Source: Nostoc sp. 'Peltigera membranacea cyanobiont' 210A (GTDB lineage: Bacteria > Cyanobacteriota > Cyanobacteriia > Cyanobacteriales > Nostocaceae). Taken from it: a stretch of DNA of 64,000 bases. The DNA is taken from contig NZ_NOLJ01000002.1 in NCBI RefSeq assembly GCF_002246015.1, positions 775,779 to 839,778 on the forward strand, read 5' to 3'. The translations under genes were made by a program, and so were the position numbers. Positions 55,520-64,000 of this stretch are shown one piece after another; the first letter of the stretch is position 1, and the number at the start of each line of letters is the position of its first letter. The notes beneath the pieces were generated by a model. The model did not search any database. It saw only the letters and a list, made by a program, of their open reading frames with translations, and was not told the DNA's origin.

Positions 55520-56152
55520 TTAAGCCATTTGATTTTCAATCGCCCACCGCGCTAGTTCAGTGCGGTTGTGGAGATTGGTTTTGCCCAACATATTGGACAC
55601 ATGGCTTTCAACTGTGCGCTGACTAACATTTAGTTCTTCAGCAATTTCCCGGTTAGCTAAACCCCTAGCGACAAACTGGACTACTTTCAGTTCGGTTGGG
55701 GTTAATTGCACATCGAAGGGAACCTGGATGCGGGAACCGTTTTCTCCTCCTTTAGCTTGGTGTTCTTTCCAACGGATAGTTTGTTTCAGCGAGGATTCAA
55801 CTTGCGCTACGAGTTCTTCTGGTTCAAAGGGTTTGACCATATAAACATCAGCACCTTTATTCAGACCCTTAACTCGGTCTGCACTTTGTCCCTTAGCTGA
55901 AAGGAAAAGAACCGGAATCCAACTGGTGCGTTCGTTTTGCCGGACTTGTTCTACAAAAGTATATCCGTCCATTTCCGGCATCATCACGTCGCAGATAATC
56001 ATGTCTGGAACATCTTGCTCTAAAATTTCCAGAGCTTCACGTCCATTTTCGGCGGTGATGACTTCGTATCCCCGGAATTCTAAGTAATCCTTCACCAGCA
56101 AGATGAGGTTAGGGTCATCATCAATCAATAGAAGTCGTTTGTGATCTTTCAT
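55520..56152 (-). CDS. NarL-type response regulator, Rre1/Ycf29-like
   Basis: A 211-residue two-domain regulator. The receiver has LLIDDDPNLILLV, the phospho-acceptor Asp in MIICDVMMPEMDGY, and Lys in YMVKPFEPEELV. A C-terminal LuxR-type HTH (LTPTELKVVQFVARGLANREIAEELNVSQRTVESHV) binds DNA. The pattern matches Rre1 (slr1783)/Ycf29, which controls heat-shock and other stress genes in Synechocystis. Upstream in-frame ATGs exist; ATG 56152 (MKDHKRLLLID) is preferred. It sits about 1.1 kb from groESL, so co-regulation is plausible. The family name is from memory of its sequence. Confidence 0.75.
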   Translation of the reverse strand: MKDHKRLLLIDDDPNLILLVKDYLEFRGYEVITAENGREALEILEQDVPDMIICDVMMPEMDGYTFVEQVRQNERTSWIPVLFLSAKGQSADRVKGLNKGADVYMVKPFEPEELVAQVESSLKQTIRWKEHQAKGGENGSRIQVPFDVQLTPTELKVVQFVARGLANREIAEELNVSQRTVESHVSNMLGKTNLHNRTELARWAIENQMA

Positions 56153-56525
56153 GCTGGGCTCTTTCATAGCAGTGGCACTTGTCGCGCTTCGGTCCATCAA
56201 AGTCTTGAATATTTATCCTCTATGGTGGGTTATTCGAGATGTTGTCCTTTTTCCTACTTAACTTGCCTTTACTGTCTCGAAGTCTCAAAAATGCCGAGCA
56301 CTTTCAATAGACTAGTAGCTCGATAGCAAAAGTCCAGCAAGGATACGTATAGCAGTAGTATCTATAATGCGCTATTATATATCGCTTTGAAAGGGGCGGG
56401 GTAAAAAACACTGATTAAATAATAATCTTTCGGACTCACAAGTAAGTATTGGCTTAAAGATGACCCTACCTCAAAACCAACCCGCACTTTCTTAAAGCTT
56501 ACTGCTATACCATATCCTTTAGTTG

Positions 56526-56994
56526 TTAAGCCTCTATGAGGTGTTCACAAGAAACTAGGGAAGTTTCTGGCAAAAGATGGATTGAAAACGCATATTCTTC
56601 TACCACCTTATTGCCGATTCAGTGTTCTCGGATGATCCGCAGGGTAACTTCCGGGTTTGCTTGGCGATACCAGACACCATCAGGGTATACCACCATTATC
56701 GGTCTAGAACAAGAAACACGCAAGCAGTTGGCTTTAGTTTTATAGACGCAAATAGGATAACTTTCTTGCGGTTTATTGAGTTTTAACTCTTTAAGTCGCT
56801 TTTTTTAAGTAATCCCAGAATTCCAGACTAGCTCGTTTTGGGCAGCAATTGCCTGGTCAGCGCAAATAAAAATGTATTGCTGAATTTTTGTAAGTCCTAA
56901 GCTTTCTACACAATTACTCAGGGTCTTATGTTCCAGAGACTTAGTAGCTTTGGGGATTTGATGGCTGGACTGGATCGCTGTCACTGTATTGTTA
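56526..56994 (-). pseudogene. Decayed 2Fe-2S ferredoxin-like gene
   Basis: Reading the minus strand from GTG 56994 gives SHQIPKATKSLEHKTLSNCV, then VESLGLTKIQQYIFICADQ. A frameshift then brings in NCCPKRASLEFWDYLKK, and a second restores KRLKELKLNKPQES…CVYKTKANCLRV…VVYPDGVWYRQANPE. In-frame stops (…IREH-stop-IGNKVVEEYAF) follow. This is the cyanobacterial (2Fe-2S) ferredoxin-domain protein, broken by two frameshifts and a nonsense codon. It ends at TAA 56526. Confidence 0.75.
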
Positions 56995-57206
56995 CTTATC
57001 GAGTGGCTCCCTGATTACAGTTCTATAACAATTTGCAAGCTTTGCAAATAAAGTTGACTGGGGAGTGGAGAAGAATTCTCATACCTCCCTACTCCCTACT
57101 CTCTTCGTAACTTACGGAACAAAACCCGCAAAGTAGAAATAATTAAGCATTTATACTTAAGTACATCTATGACCCTCTAGTTCGGGAACCCGTACTCAAG
57201 GGATTC

Positions 57207-57236
57207 TTGCCATTAGACGCCACTTTTCGGTAAATT
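57207..57236 (+). promoter_or_regulatory. Predicted groESL promoter
   Basis: A TTGCCA (57207-57212) and a TAAATT (57231-57236) with 18 nt between fit a primary-sigma promoter. The -10 abuts the CIRCE element, as expected for HrcA-repressed genes. Confidence 0.6.
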
Positions 57237-57261
57237 AGCACTCAGGAGTTGAGAGTGCTAA
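57235..57261 (+). promoter_or_regulatory. CIRCE operator (HrcA site)
   Basis: TTAGCACTC, nine spacer bases, GAGTGCTAA: the exact CIRCE consensus inverted repeat, 16 nt before the groES start codon. HrcA represses through this site and is released on heat shock. Confidence 0.96.
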
Positions 57262-57277
57262 ACTGGAGAAAATAATT

Positions 57278-57589
57278 ATGGCAGCTTTATCTCTAAGCGT
57301 TTCTACAGTTAAACCTTTAGGCGATCGCGTTTTCGTAAAAGTGAGCGCCTCTGAGGAAAAGACCGCAGGTGGTCTGTATTTGCCCGATACCGCCAAGGAA
57401 AAGCCCCAAGTAGGGGAAGTAGTGGCCCTTGGTCCTGGCAAGCGTAATGACGATGGAAACCGTCAGGAATTGGAAATTAAAGTCGGCGATAAGGTGCTGT
57501 ACTCTAAGTACGCTGGTACTGACATCAAGCTCGGCACTGAAGAATATGTACTGCTTTCTGAAAAAGATATTTTAGCAGTTGTTATCTAG
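57278..57589 (+). CDS. groES: Co-chaperonin GroES
   Basis: The 103-residue heptameric lid of the chaperonin. Marks: [47 protein letters not shown] (including the mobile loop) and [22 protein letters not shown]. It starts ATG 57278 behind ggagaaaataatt and a CIRCE operator. groEL follows after a repeat-filled 100-nt gap. Confidence 0.97.
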   Translation: MAALSLSVSTVKPLGDRVFVKVSASEEKTAGGLYLPDTAKEKPQVGEVVALGPGKRNDDGNRQELEIKVGDKVLYSKYAGTDIKLGTEEYVLLSEKDILAVVI

Positions 57590-57591
57590 TA

Positions 57592-57680
57592 GTCATTAGT
57601 CATTGGTCATTAGTCATTAGCCAATGACAAAGGACAAATGACAAATGACGAAGAACAAAAGACAAATGACAAAGGACAAC
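57592..57680. repeat. STRR-type repeats in the groES-groEL gap
   Basis: gtcattagtcattggtcatt units followed by complementary-strand units (aatgacaaaggacaaatgac). The gap between the two chaperonin genes is filled by these heptamer-like repeats. Confidence 0.75.
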
Positions 57681-57683
57681 TAA

Positions 57684-59327
<1,644 letters not shown>

Positions 59328-59353
59328 TACTTTGTAGTTACATAGTTTGTACA

Positions 59354-59388
59354 ACAGCTGCTTCCCTTGTGGAGGCGGCTGTTTTTTT
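59354..59388 (+). terminator. Rho-independent terminator of groESL
   Basis: acagctgcttcc pairs with ggaggcggctgt around a cttgt loop, then a run of seven Ts. It lies 27 nt past the groEL stop. Confidence 0.88.
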
Positions 59389-59410
59389 GTGTCAAAAGAA
59401 GAGGAAGACG

Positions 59411-60223
59411 GTGAGTTACGACAACGCTTGTAAATATTTAGCTGAACAGTACCCAGCCGAGTTTGTGCGTTGGTTACTTGGGATAGAGGTGCAAGAAATT
59501 GAAGTCTTAAAAACGGAACTCACGCTTGAACCAATTCGCGCGGATTCTGTGACATTTTTGCAAGCAGCTAACCAAATTTTGCACATTGAATTTCAAACTT
59601 TGGCGAAATCTAATCCGGCGCTTAATTTCCGAATGCTCGATTATTCTGTGAGGTTGAAGCGCCAATATCGTTGTCCTGTAGTGCAAATACTAATATTTTT
59701 GCAGGAAACTACTAACGAAATGGCTTTTACTGAAGAATATCGGGACAACACGACGATTCACCAATATCAGGTTGTTCGTCTTTGGGAGCAAGATTCAACA
59801 CTATTTTTAGTTAATCCGGCGCTGTTACCTTTAGCAAGTTTGACGCGAACTGACTCGCCGCAAACTTTACTGGCACAAGTGGCTGAACAAGTCGCTACAA
59901 TTCCAGATAGGGAGGAGCGACAAAATATCGCGGGTTGTGTAGAAATTCTGGCGGGTTTGCGGTTTGATAAGGATTTGGTTCGGCAATTTTTGCGGGAGGA
60001 TATTATGAAAGAATCTGTAATTTATCAAGATATCGTTCAAAAGGAAGCATTTAAATTGATTAGTCGTCAGCTTAAACGGCGCTTTGGTGATATTGATGGA
60101 TCATTAGTTGAGCAGGTTCGGAATTTATCTGCTGAACAGTTAGAAAATTTGGGAGAGGAACTGCTTGATTTTTCCAAAGTTGCTGATTTGGTAGTTTGGT
60201 TAGAGCAGCAGGAGAGGAACTAA
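59411..60223 (+). CDS. Rpn-family nuclease-fold protein with DUF4351 C terminus
   Basis: A 270-residue relative of the protein at 51322. It starts GTG 59411 (SYDNACKYLAEQYPAEFVRWLLG) with gaggaag upstream. The nuclease-fold core has RADSVTFLQ and LHIEFQTLAKSNPALNFRMLDYSVRLKRQ. The C-terminal DUF4351-type module (MKESVIYQDIVQKEAFKLIS…LEQQERN, ~71 residues) is duplicated immediately downstream as a separate small ORF. Role by family: mobile-element-related nuclease, function in cyanobacteria unknown. Confidence 0.85.
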   Translation: MSYDNACKYLAEQYPAEFVRWLLGIEVQEIEVLKTELTLEPIRADSVTFLQAANQILHIEFQTLAKSNPALNFRMLDYSVRLKRQYRCPVVQILIFLQETTNEMAFTEEYRDNTTIHQYQVVRLWEQDSTLFLVNPALLPLASLTRTDSPQTLLAQVAEQVATIPDREERQNIAGCVEILAGLRFDKDLVRQFLREDIMKESVIYQDIVQKEAFKLISRQLKRRFGDIDGSLVEQVRNLSAEQLENLGEELLDFSKVADLVVWLEQQERN

Positions 60224-60239
60224 AATTTTTGCAGATAAT

Positions 60240-60461
60240 ATGAAAGAGTCTGTAATTTATCAAGATATCGTTCAAAAGGAAGCGTTTAAATTAATAAGTC
60301 GTCTAATTAAACGGCGTTTTGGTGATATTGATGAATCATTAGTTGAGCAGATTCGGAATTTATCTGCTGAACAGTTAGAGAAGTTGGGAGAAGAGTTGCT
60401 TGATTTTTCCGAAATTGCTGATTTGGTAGCTTGGGTAGAGCAGCAGAAAGAAGAAAAATAA
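60240..60461 (+). CDS. Duplicated DUF4351 module as a stand-alone ORF
   Basis: A 73-residue ORF nearly identical to the last module of the preceding gene (about 60 of 70 residues match). It starts at ATG 60240, which corresponds to an internal Met of the parent, and it has lost the nuclease domain. A local tandem duplication of about 235 bp explains it. It may be translated on its own because the duplicated upstream sequence contains a weak RBS, or it may be silent. Confidence 0.7.
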   Translation: MKESVIYQDIVQKEAFKLISRLIKRRFGDIDESLVEQIRNLSAEQLEKLGEELLDFSEIADLVAWVEQQKEEK

Positions 60462-60476
60462 GATAGGTATTAAACT

Positions 60477-62456
60477 ATGGCTTTAATGGTTCCCGAATCT
60501 ATATCATCATCTGCTAGTCAAGGCGAACAAATTTTATATAAAATACTTCGTGAAAAATTGCCAGATGACTTTTTAGTTTGGTATAAGCAAGTCGTTGAAA
60601 GTAATTATATTGATTTCCTGATTATTGCACCTAATTTTGGACTATTGATAATTCAAGTTATTACTTGGTATCCATCGCAAATTAACGCTACTGATATTAA
60701 CAAAATTAAATTACTTAATTCTCCAGAAAAAAATAAAAAAATAGAATTAAAAAATTCTCCGTCATACCTAGATATTTCGGGAAGACGAACCCGTAAGCGT
60801 TCTATAGAGATAAACGAGGAACAGGATACTTTGTCAGTATGGACAAATCCATATCAAGAGTTGATAGATAAATTATTAGTGAAATTACAAAAATATCACA
60901 TACTCACTCACCTTAATGGAGATAATCAACAGAAATTAGCATTCCCTTGTAACTATAATCTATTTTTTTCTAATATTACCGCAGAGCAAGCACAGGCGAA
61001 AAATATTGATAAATTATTATCTCCATCACAAATTATATACCGTAATGAATTATCTTATAGTCAGAGTATTAGTAGTAGTGATGAATTAGTAAATAGATTA
61101 ATAAAAATATTTACCAATACTTTTACTTTCCCTCGTCTTACCCATGAGCAAATTGACACTATAAAAGCTATTATTTTTCCAGAAATAGCTATTAAGCTTG
61201 TACCAGCATCTCTCCACACTGTTCCTAATTGCATTGAATTAAAAAATGAAATTTATGTATTTAAAACGTTAGATCATCGTCAAGAATGTATAGTTAGAGC
61301 TATTGGTGATGGACATAGAATAATTTATGGTGTAGCTGGATCAGGAAAAACTTTAATACTTCTATCTCATGCAAAATTACTAGTTAAACAAAATCCTCAT
61401 CAAAAAATCTTAATTCTTTGTTTCAACAGAAGTCTTGCTGCTTCTCTCAAGTCTTTAATGTATGAATATTCCAATCAATACAATTCCACTAGCAAAATAG
61501 GGGTGTTTACATTTTATGGTTTGGTAAGTTCGCTTGTAAGAAAAATCCCAGCACCTTTAGGTTTTACTACAGAATATTATGATGGGATTTTAGGTGAAAT
61601 ACTACTAAAGCAACTTGAAAATACTCCGATAAAACATAAATATGACGCAGTTTTAGTTGATGAAGGACAAACATTTCATCCTATGTGGTTTAAATGTTGT
61701 GTGGCTGCGTTAAAAGACCCAGAACATGGCAATCTCATGATTGTGGCAGATGCTCGTCAATCCGTTTATAAACGTAATAATTTTACTTGGAATTCTGTGG
61801 GAGTCAAAGCAGTTGGACGGACAAGTAACAAAAAATTAAACCTTGACAAAAACTATAGAAATACTCAGGAAATATTAGCAGCAGCCTGGAGTTTATTTAG
61901 TAACGTTATTGATGAAGAAAATTTAACATTCGATATTGTTAAGCCTACAGACGCTGTACGTCATGGTGTAAATCCAATTCTACATATTAAAACATCAGAG
62001 ATTTATGAAGTAGAATCTGTCATTAATGAAGTTAAAGATTTAGCAAGACTAGGTTATGTACTAAATGATATTGCTATTTTATATAGAATGGCAGATGATC
62101 AAAAAAAGGCATTATTAAAATCTCTAATTCAAAAATTGCAAAATTTAGGAATTGAAACAGATTGGGTTAGTGAAAATAGAGAGTCTGAGAAAAAATATAA
62201 TATTAAAAATTCTGGTATTAAAATTATTAATACGCTTGGTGCGTTGGGTTTAGAATTTAAAGTCGTTTTAATACTCTGGGTTCAAGACTGGGAGTTTAGT
62301 ATACCTCCACATTCAGAAAGTGATATTTTGACTTGTAGAAGACTCTATGTTGCTATGACTCGTGCCCAAGATGTACTATATATTTTTGGTTCTGGAAACT
62401 CCAAGTTACTTCAACAATTGCAGTGCAGTGGTAATTTTACAGTTAAACAAGCATGA
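60477..62456 (+). CDS. NERD-like / UvrD-type superfamily 1 helicase
   Basis: A 659-residue protein. The first ~200 residues (EQILYKILREKLPDDFLVWYKQVVESNYIDFLIIAPNFGLLIIQV) look like a NERD nuclease-related domain. A superfamily 1 helicase follows: Walker A YGVAGSGKTLILLSHAKLL near 285, Walker B VDEGQTFHPMW, DARQSVYKRNN, NYRNTQEIL, and motif VI RRLYVAMTRAQDVLYIFG. AT-rich and Asn/Lys-rich compared with its neighbours, suggesting transfer. It follows the Rpn/DUF4351 pair by 16 nt on the same strand. Defence or repair are both possible. Confidence 0.85.
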   Translation: MALMVPESISSSASQGEQILYKILREKLPDDFLVWYKQVVESNYIDFLIIAPNFGLLIIQVITWYPSQINATDINKIKLLNSPEKNKKIELKNSPSYLDISGRRTRKRSIEINEEQDTLSVWTNPYQELIDKLLVKLQKYHILTHLNGDNQQKLAFPCNYNLFFSNITAEQAQAKNIDKLLSPSQIIYRNELSYSQSISSSDELVNRLIKIFTNTFTFPRLTHEQIDTIKAIIFPEIAIKLVPASLHTVPNCIELKNEIYVFKTLDHRQECIVRAIGDGHRIIYGVAGSGKTLILLSHAKLLVKQNPHQKILILCFNRSLAASLKSLMYEYSNQYNSTSKIGVFTFYGLVSSLVRKIPAPLGFTTEYYDGILGEILLKQLENTPIKHKYDAVLVDEGQTFHPMWFKCCVAALKDPEHGNLMIVADARQSVYKRNNFTWNSVGVKAVGRTSNKKLNLDKNYRNTQEILAAAWSLFSNVIDEENLTFDIVKPTDAVRHGVNPILHIKTSEIYEVESVINEVKDLARLGYVLNDIAILYRMADDQKKALLKSLIQKLQNLGIETDWVSENRESEKKYNIKNSGIKIINTLGALGLEFKVVLILWVQDWEFSIPPHSESDILTCRRLYVAMTRAQDVLYIFGSGNSKLLQQLQCSGNFTVKQA

Positions 62457-62488
62457 GCCTTCAGCTAGAATCAGAAAATTCTACTAGT

Positions 62489-62557
62489 TGACATGGCAAA
62501 CTTAACTTAGTATCTGCTGATCGCCAAAATTTCACCCAGGTAATTTACAATCACCAT
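62489..62557 (+). pseudogene. Decayed 5' fragment of ureD
   Basis: Reading from 62492, the sequence gives HGKLNLVSADRQNFTQVIYN then HH, a close match to the ureD start at 63645 (HGKLNLVYADRHDKTQLIYN). The preceding codon TGG (Trp) is TGA here. It is an old copy of the ureD 5' end, not part of a gene now, and overlaps the 3' end of the HicB-like ORF. Confidence 0.7.
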
Positions 62558-62714
62558 ACTGTAATTCCATTAATTTAATCGCTACATCACTAGCAATTTC
62601 TAAAGTTTCAGCAACAGTCCATCCTTGAGCTACTAAACCTTGAAGCTCATCAGATGTTGCTAAATAAACGCCTTCAGGTAATTTCTCAATGTGGATGTTT
62701 AGCAATCTTTCCAT
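62532..62714 (-). CDS. HicB-like / DUF1902 small protein
   Basis: A 60-residue protein resembling the HicB-type partial RNase H fold (LNIHIEKLPEGVYLATSDELQGLVAQG-style, then TVAETLEIASDVAIKLMEL). In type II systems HicB neutralises the HicA toxin; no hicA is adjacent, so it is an orphan or a DUF1902 protein. Its last codons are read antisense through a ureD remnant, so the C terminus is probably new. Confidence 0.65.
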   Translation of the reverse strand: MERLLNIHIEKLPEGVYLATSDELQGLVAQGWTVAETLEIASDVAIKLMELQYGDCKLPG

Positions 62715-62780
62715 TATTGTATGTAGATGTTACTATTTGGAGCGATTTAATTCTTATCGTATCGCTTTTTTTAACTACAG

Positions 62781-62810
62781 TGATATCTACGACGGGCTAC
62801 GCCTACGCAC
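62781..62810 (+). repeat. SDR dispersed repeat copy
   Basis: tgatatctacgacgggctac then gcctacgcac, 23 nt before the methyltransferase start; intergenic. Confidence 0.7.
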
Positions 62811-62832
62811 TTCTACTTTTACATAAAAACCC

Positions 62833-63615
62833 ATGAGCCAAATTAATCCTGAAACAACCCCCTTACATACCTTAAACCCACTCAACCGATTTTCTGACAG
62901 AGCAGATGATTATGTGAAATATCGACCAAGCTACCCCGCAGATGCAATTGATATTATCTTGGAAGGATTAAGTGAAAATTCACAACTCGTAGCAGCAGAT
63001 ATTGGTGCAGGTACAGGAATTGCTTCAAGACTTTTAGCTGAACACGGAGTTAATGTCATAGCCATAGAACCAAATGCAGCGATGCGAGAAGCTGCTAAAC
63101 CACATCCTTTGATAGAGTTTCGTGATGGAACAGCAGAAGTTACCCAACTACCTGATAATTCAGTTGATTTAGTTACTTGTTTTCAAGCTTTCCACTGGTT
63201 CAATCCCGAACCAACTTTATTGGAATTCCACCGCATTTTAAAACCATCAGCACGTTTGGCTGTGGTGTGGAATAACCGCGATCAAGAAGATGCATTCACT
63301 ACAGAATATAGCCGCATAGTCCGCGAAGCATCTAATAATCACCCAGCAGAATCTAGAATGCAGTCAGTAGAGCCACTGTTAGCAACTCCCCATTTTATCA
63401 ACATCCGCGAATATACTTTTACTTATAGACAACAGTTAGATTTAACTGGACTGATTGGTAGAGCAACAAGTGTTTCTTATCTACCTAATGAAGGCTTGGC
63501 ATACAAAAAACTTCTTGATAGTTTTCAGGAATTATATCAGCGCTTTCGTGATGAAAGTGGTTTTGTGTACCTAGTTTATTCCACTAGCGTACATCTTGGT
63601 GAAGCAATTAATTAA
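62833..63615 (+). CDS. Class I SAM-dependent methyltransferase
   Basis: A 260-residue methyltransferase. The Rossmann core has VAADIGAGTGIASRLLAEHG (SAM motif I), VIAIEPNAAMREAAKPH and GTAEVTQLPDNSVDLVTCFQAFHWF, followed by FHRILKPSARLAVVWNNRDQEDAF. The layout is Methyltransf_11-like. Substrate unknown. Its stop TAA directly abuts the ureD ATG (no gap), so it is translated with the urease-accessory gene but does not belong to the usual urease set. Confidence 0.85.
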   Translation: MSQINPETTPLHTLNPLNRFSDRADDYVKYRPSYPADAIDIILEGLSENSQLVAADIGAGTGIASRLLAEHGVNVIAIEPNAAMREAAKPHPLIEFRDGTAEVTQLPDNSVDLVTCFQAFHWFNPEPTLLEFHRILKPSARLAVVWNNRDQEDAFTTEYSRIVREASNNHPAESRMQSVEPLLATPHFINIREYTFTYRQQLDLTGLIGRATSVSYLPNEGLAYKKLLDSFQELYQRFRDESGFVYLVYSTSVHLGEAIN

Positions 63616-64000
63616 ATGATCTCCAACTCACAAGCAGTAGAAGGTTGGCATGGCAAACTTAATTTAGTCTATGCCGATCGCCACGATAAAACCCAATTAA
63701 TTTACAATCACCAACAAGCGCCCCTGAAGGTACAACGCCCATTCTATCCAGAAGGGGAAAAGGTTTGTCATAGCGTCATTTTACATACAGCTGGGGGAAT
63801 GGTGGGAGGCGATCGCTTATCCTCTAACATCCACCTCCAACCCCAAACCCAAGCCTTAATCACTACAGCTGCTGCAAGCAAGATATACCGCAGCAATGGC
63901 TTACAAGCTAGACAAATCATCCAAATGCAAGTTGACGCTGGTGCTTGTTTAGAATGGTTGCCGCAAGAGACAATTTTATTTAACGACGCGATTTATCGGC
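63616..64000 (+). CDS. ureD: Urease accessory protein UreD, partial
   Basis: The first 128 codons of a UreD protein, a urease maturation factor that loads nickel with UreF/UreG. It begins ISNSQAVEGWHGKLNLVYAD and holds QAPLKVQRPFYPEG, HTAGGMVGGDRLS, TTAAASKIYRSNG and CLEWLPQETILFNDA, all typical of UreD. The gene runs off the window. The urease structural genes would be expected downstream. ATG 63616 directly follows the methyltransferase stop. Confidence 0.93.
   Translation, partial: MISNSQAVEGWHGKLNLVYADRHDKTQLIYNHQQAPLKVQRPFYPEGEKVCHSVILHTAGGMVGGDRLSSNIHLQPQTQALITTAAASKIYRSNGLQARQIIQMQVDAGACLEWLPQETILFNDAIYR

Overview
The window looks like chromosome from a filamentous, probably heterocyst-forming cyanobacterium (Nostocales, Nostoc/Anabaena-like). 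The evidence is in the sequence: an allophycocyanin-B subunit (apcD), the clock kinase sasA with its KaiB-like domain, a CRR7-type NDH-1 factor, a CSE-type EF-hand protein, many GCGATCGC (HIP1) sites, heptamer tandem repeats (STRR-like) and a dispersed ~28-bp palindromic repeat that I call SDR here (core gcgatgcctacggcgggc, then a tacgc end). The core of the window is housekeeping: ppk, ychF, yidD, pyrH-frr, lysS, purL-purF, rlmD, asnS, groES-groEL and the start of ureD.

Layout. 0-2 kb: a group II intron with its RT/maturase/HNH protein, 5' end outside the window, 3' end 15 nt from the stop of an opposing small gene. 2-6 kb: PEP-CTERM GDSL hydrolase and an SLH lipoprotein. 6-12 kb: sasA, a REC-GGDEF diguanylate cyclase, CRR7, DUF2854 and a single-domain response regulator. 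12-20 kb: ppk, then two homologous small secreted proteins facing a 979-residue putative outer-membrane beta-barrel protein. 20-26 kb: a three-gene phosphorelay operon (multi-sensor kinase, Rcp1-like regulator, REC-PAS-kinase-REC hybrid). 26-29 kb: ychF, a proline-rich ORF, yidD, a phytol-kinase-like membrane protein. 29-32 kb: an accessory patch with two pentapeptide-repeat proteins, a RelE-type toxin-antitoxin pair lying between two copies of a ~120-bp repeat, a SAP-like protein and a ribbon-helix-helix-like protein. 32-45 kb: hydrolase, thioredoxin-like protein, pyrH-frr, a FAD reductase, EF-hand protein, decayed Uma2 pieces, lysS, purF, purL and a Doc-type toxin-antitoxin pair. 45-52 kb: a candidate small RNA, apcD, rlmD, an anti-sigma-like ATPase and asnS. 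51-55 kb: an Rpn-type nuclease-fold protein and a zinc-ribbon serine/threonine kinase overlapping a secreted cysteine-containing protein. 55-60 kb: a NIL-domain protein, an Rre1/Ycf29-type regulator, a decayed 2Fe-2S ferredoxin-like gene, and groESL behind a CIRCE operator. 60-64 kb: a second Rpn protein with a duplicated C-terminal module, a NERD-like helicase, a HicB-like ORF, a methyltransferase and ureD.

Several neighbours plausibly act together: the three sensor genes at 20.7-26.0 kb; the Rre1-type regulator beside CIRCE-controlled groESL (in Synechocystis, Rre1 controls heat-shock genes); the overlapping kinase/secreted-protein pair; and the two toxin-antitoxin pairs. The best candidates for something undescribed are the pair of small exported proteins beside the barrel protein (15.3-20.0 kb), the kinase/secreted-protein pair (52.2-54.7 kb), and the repeats that have moved into coding sequence (a 9-bp array inside purL and an SDR copy inside a sensor kinase linker). 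All functions rest on reading motifs by eye; no database search was run.
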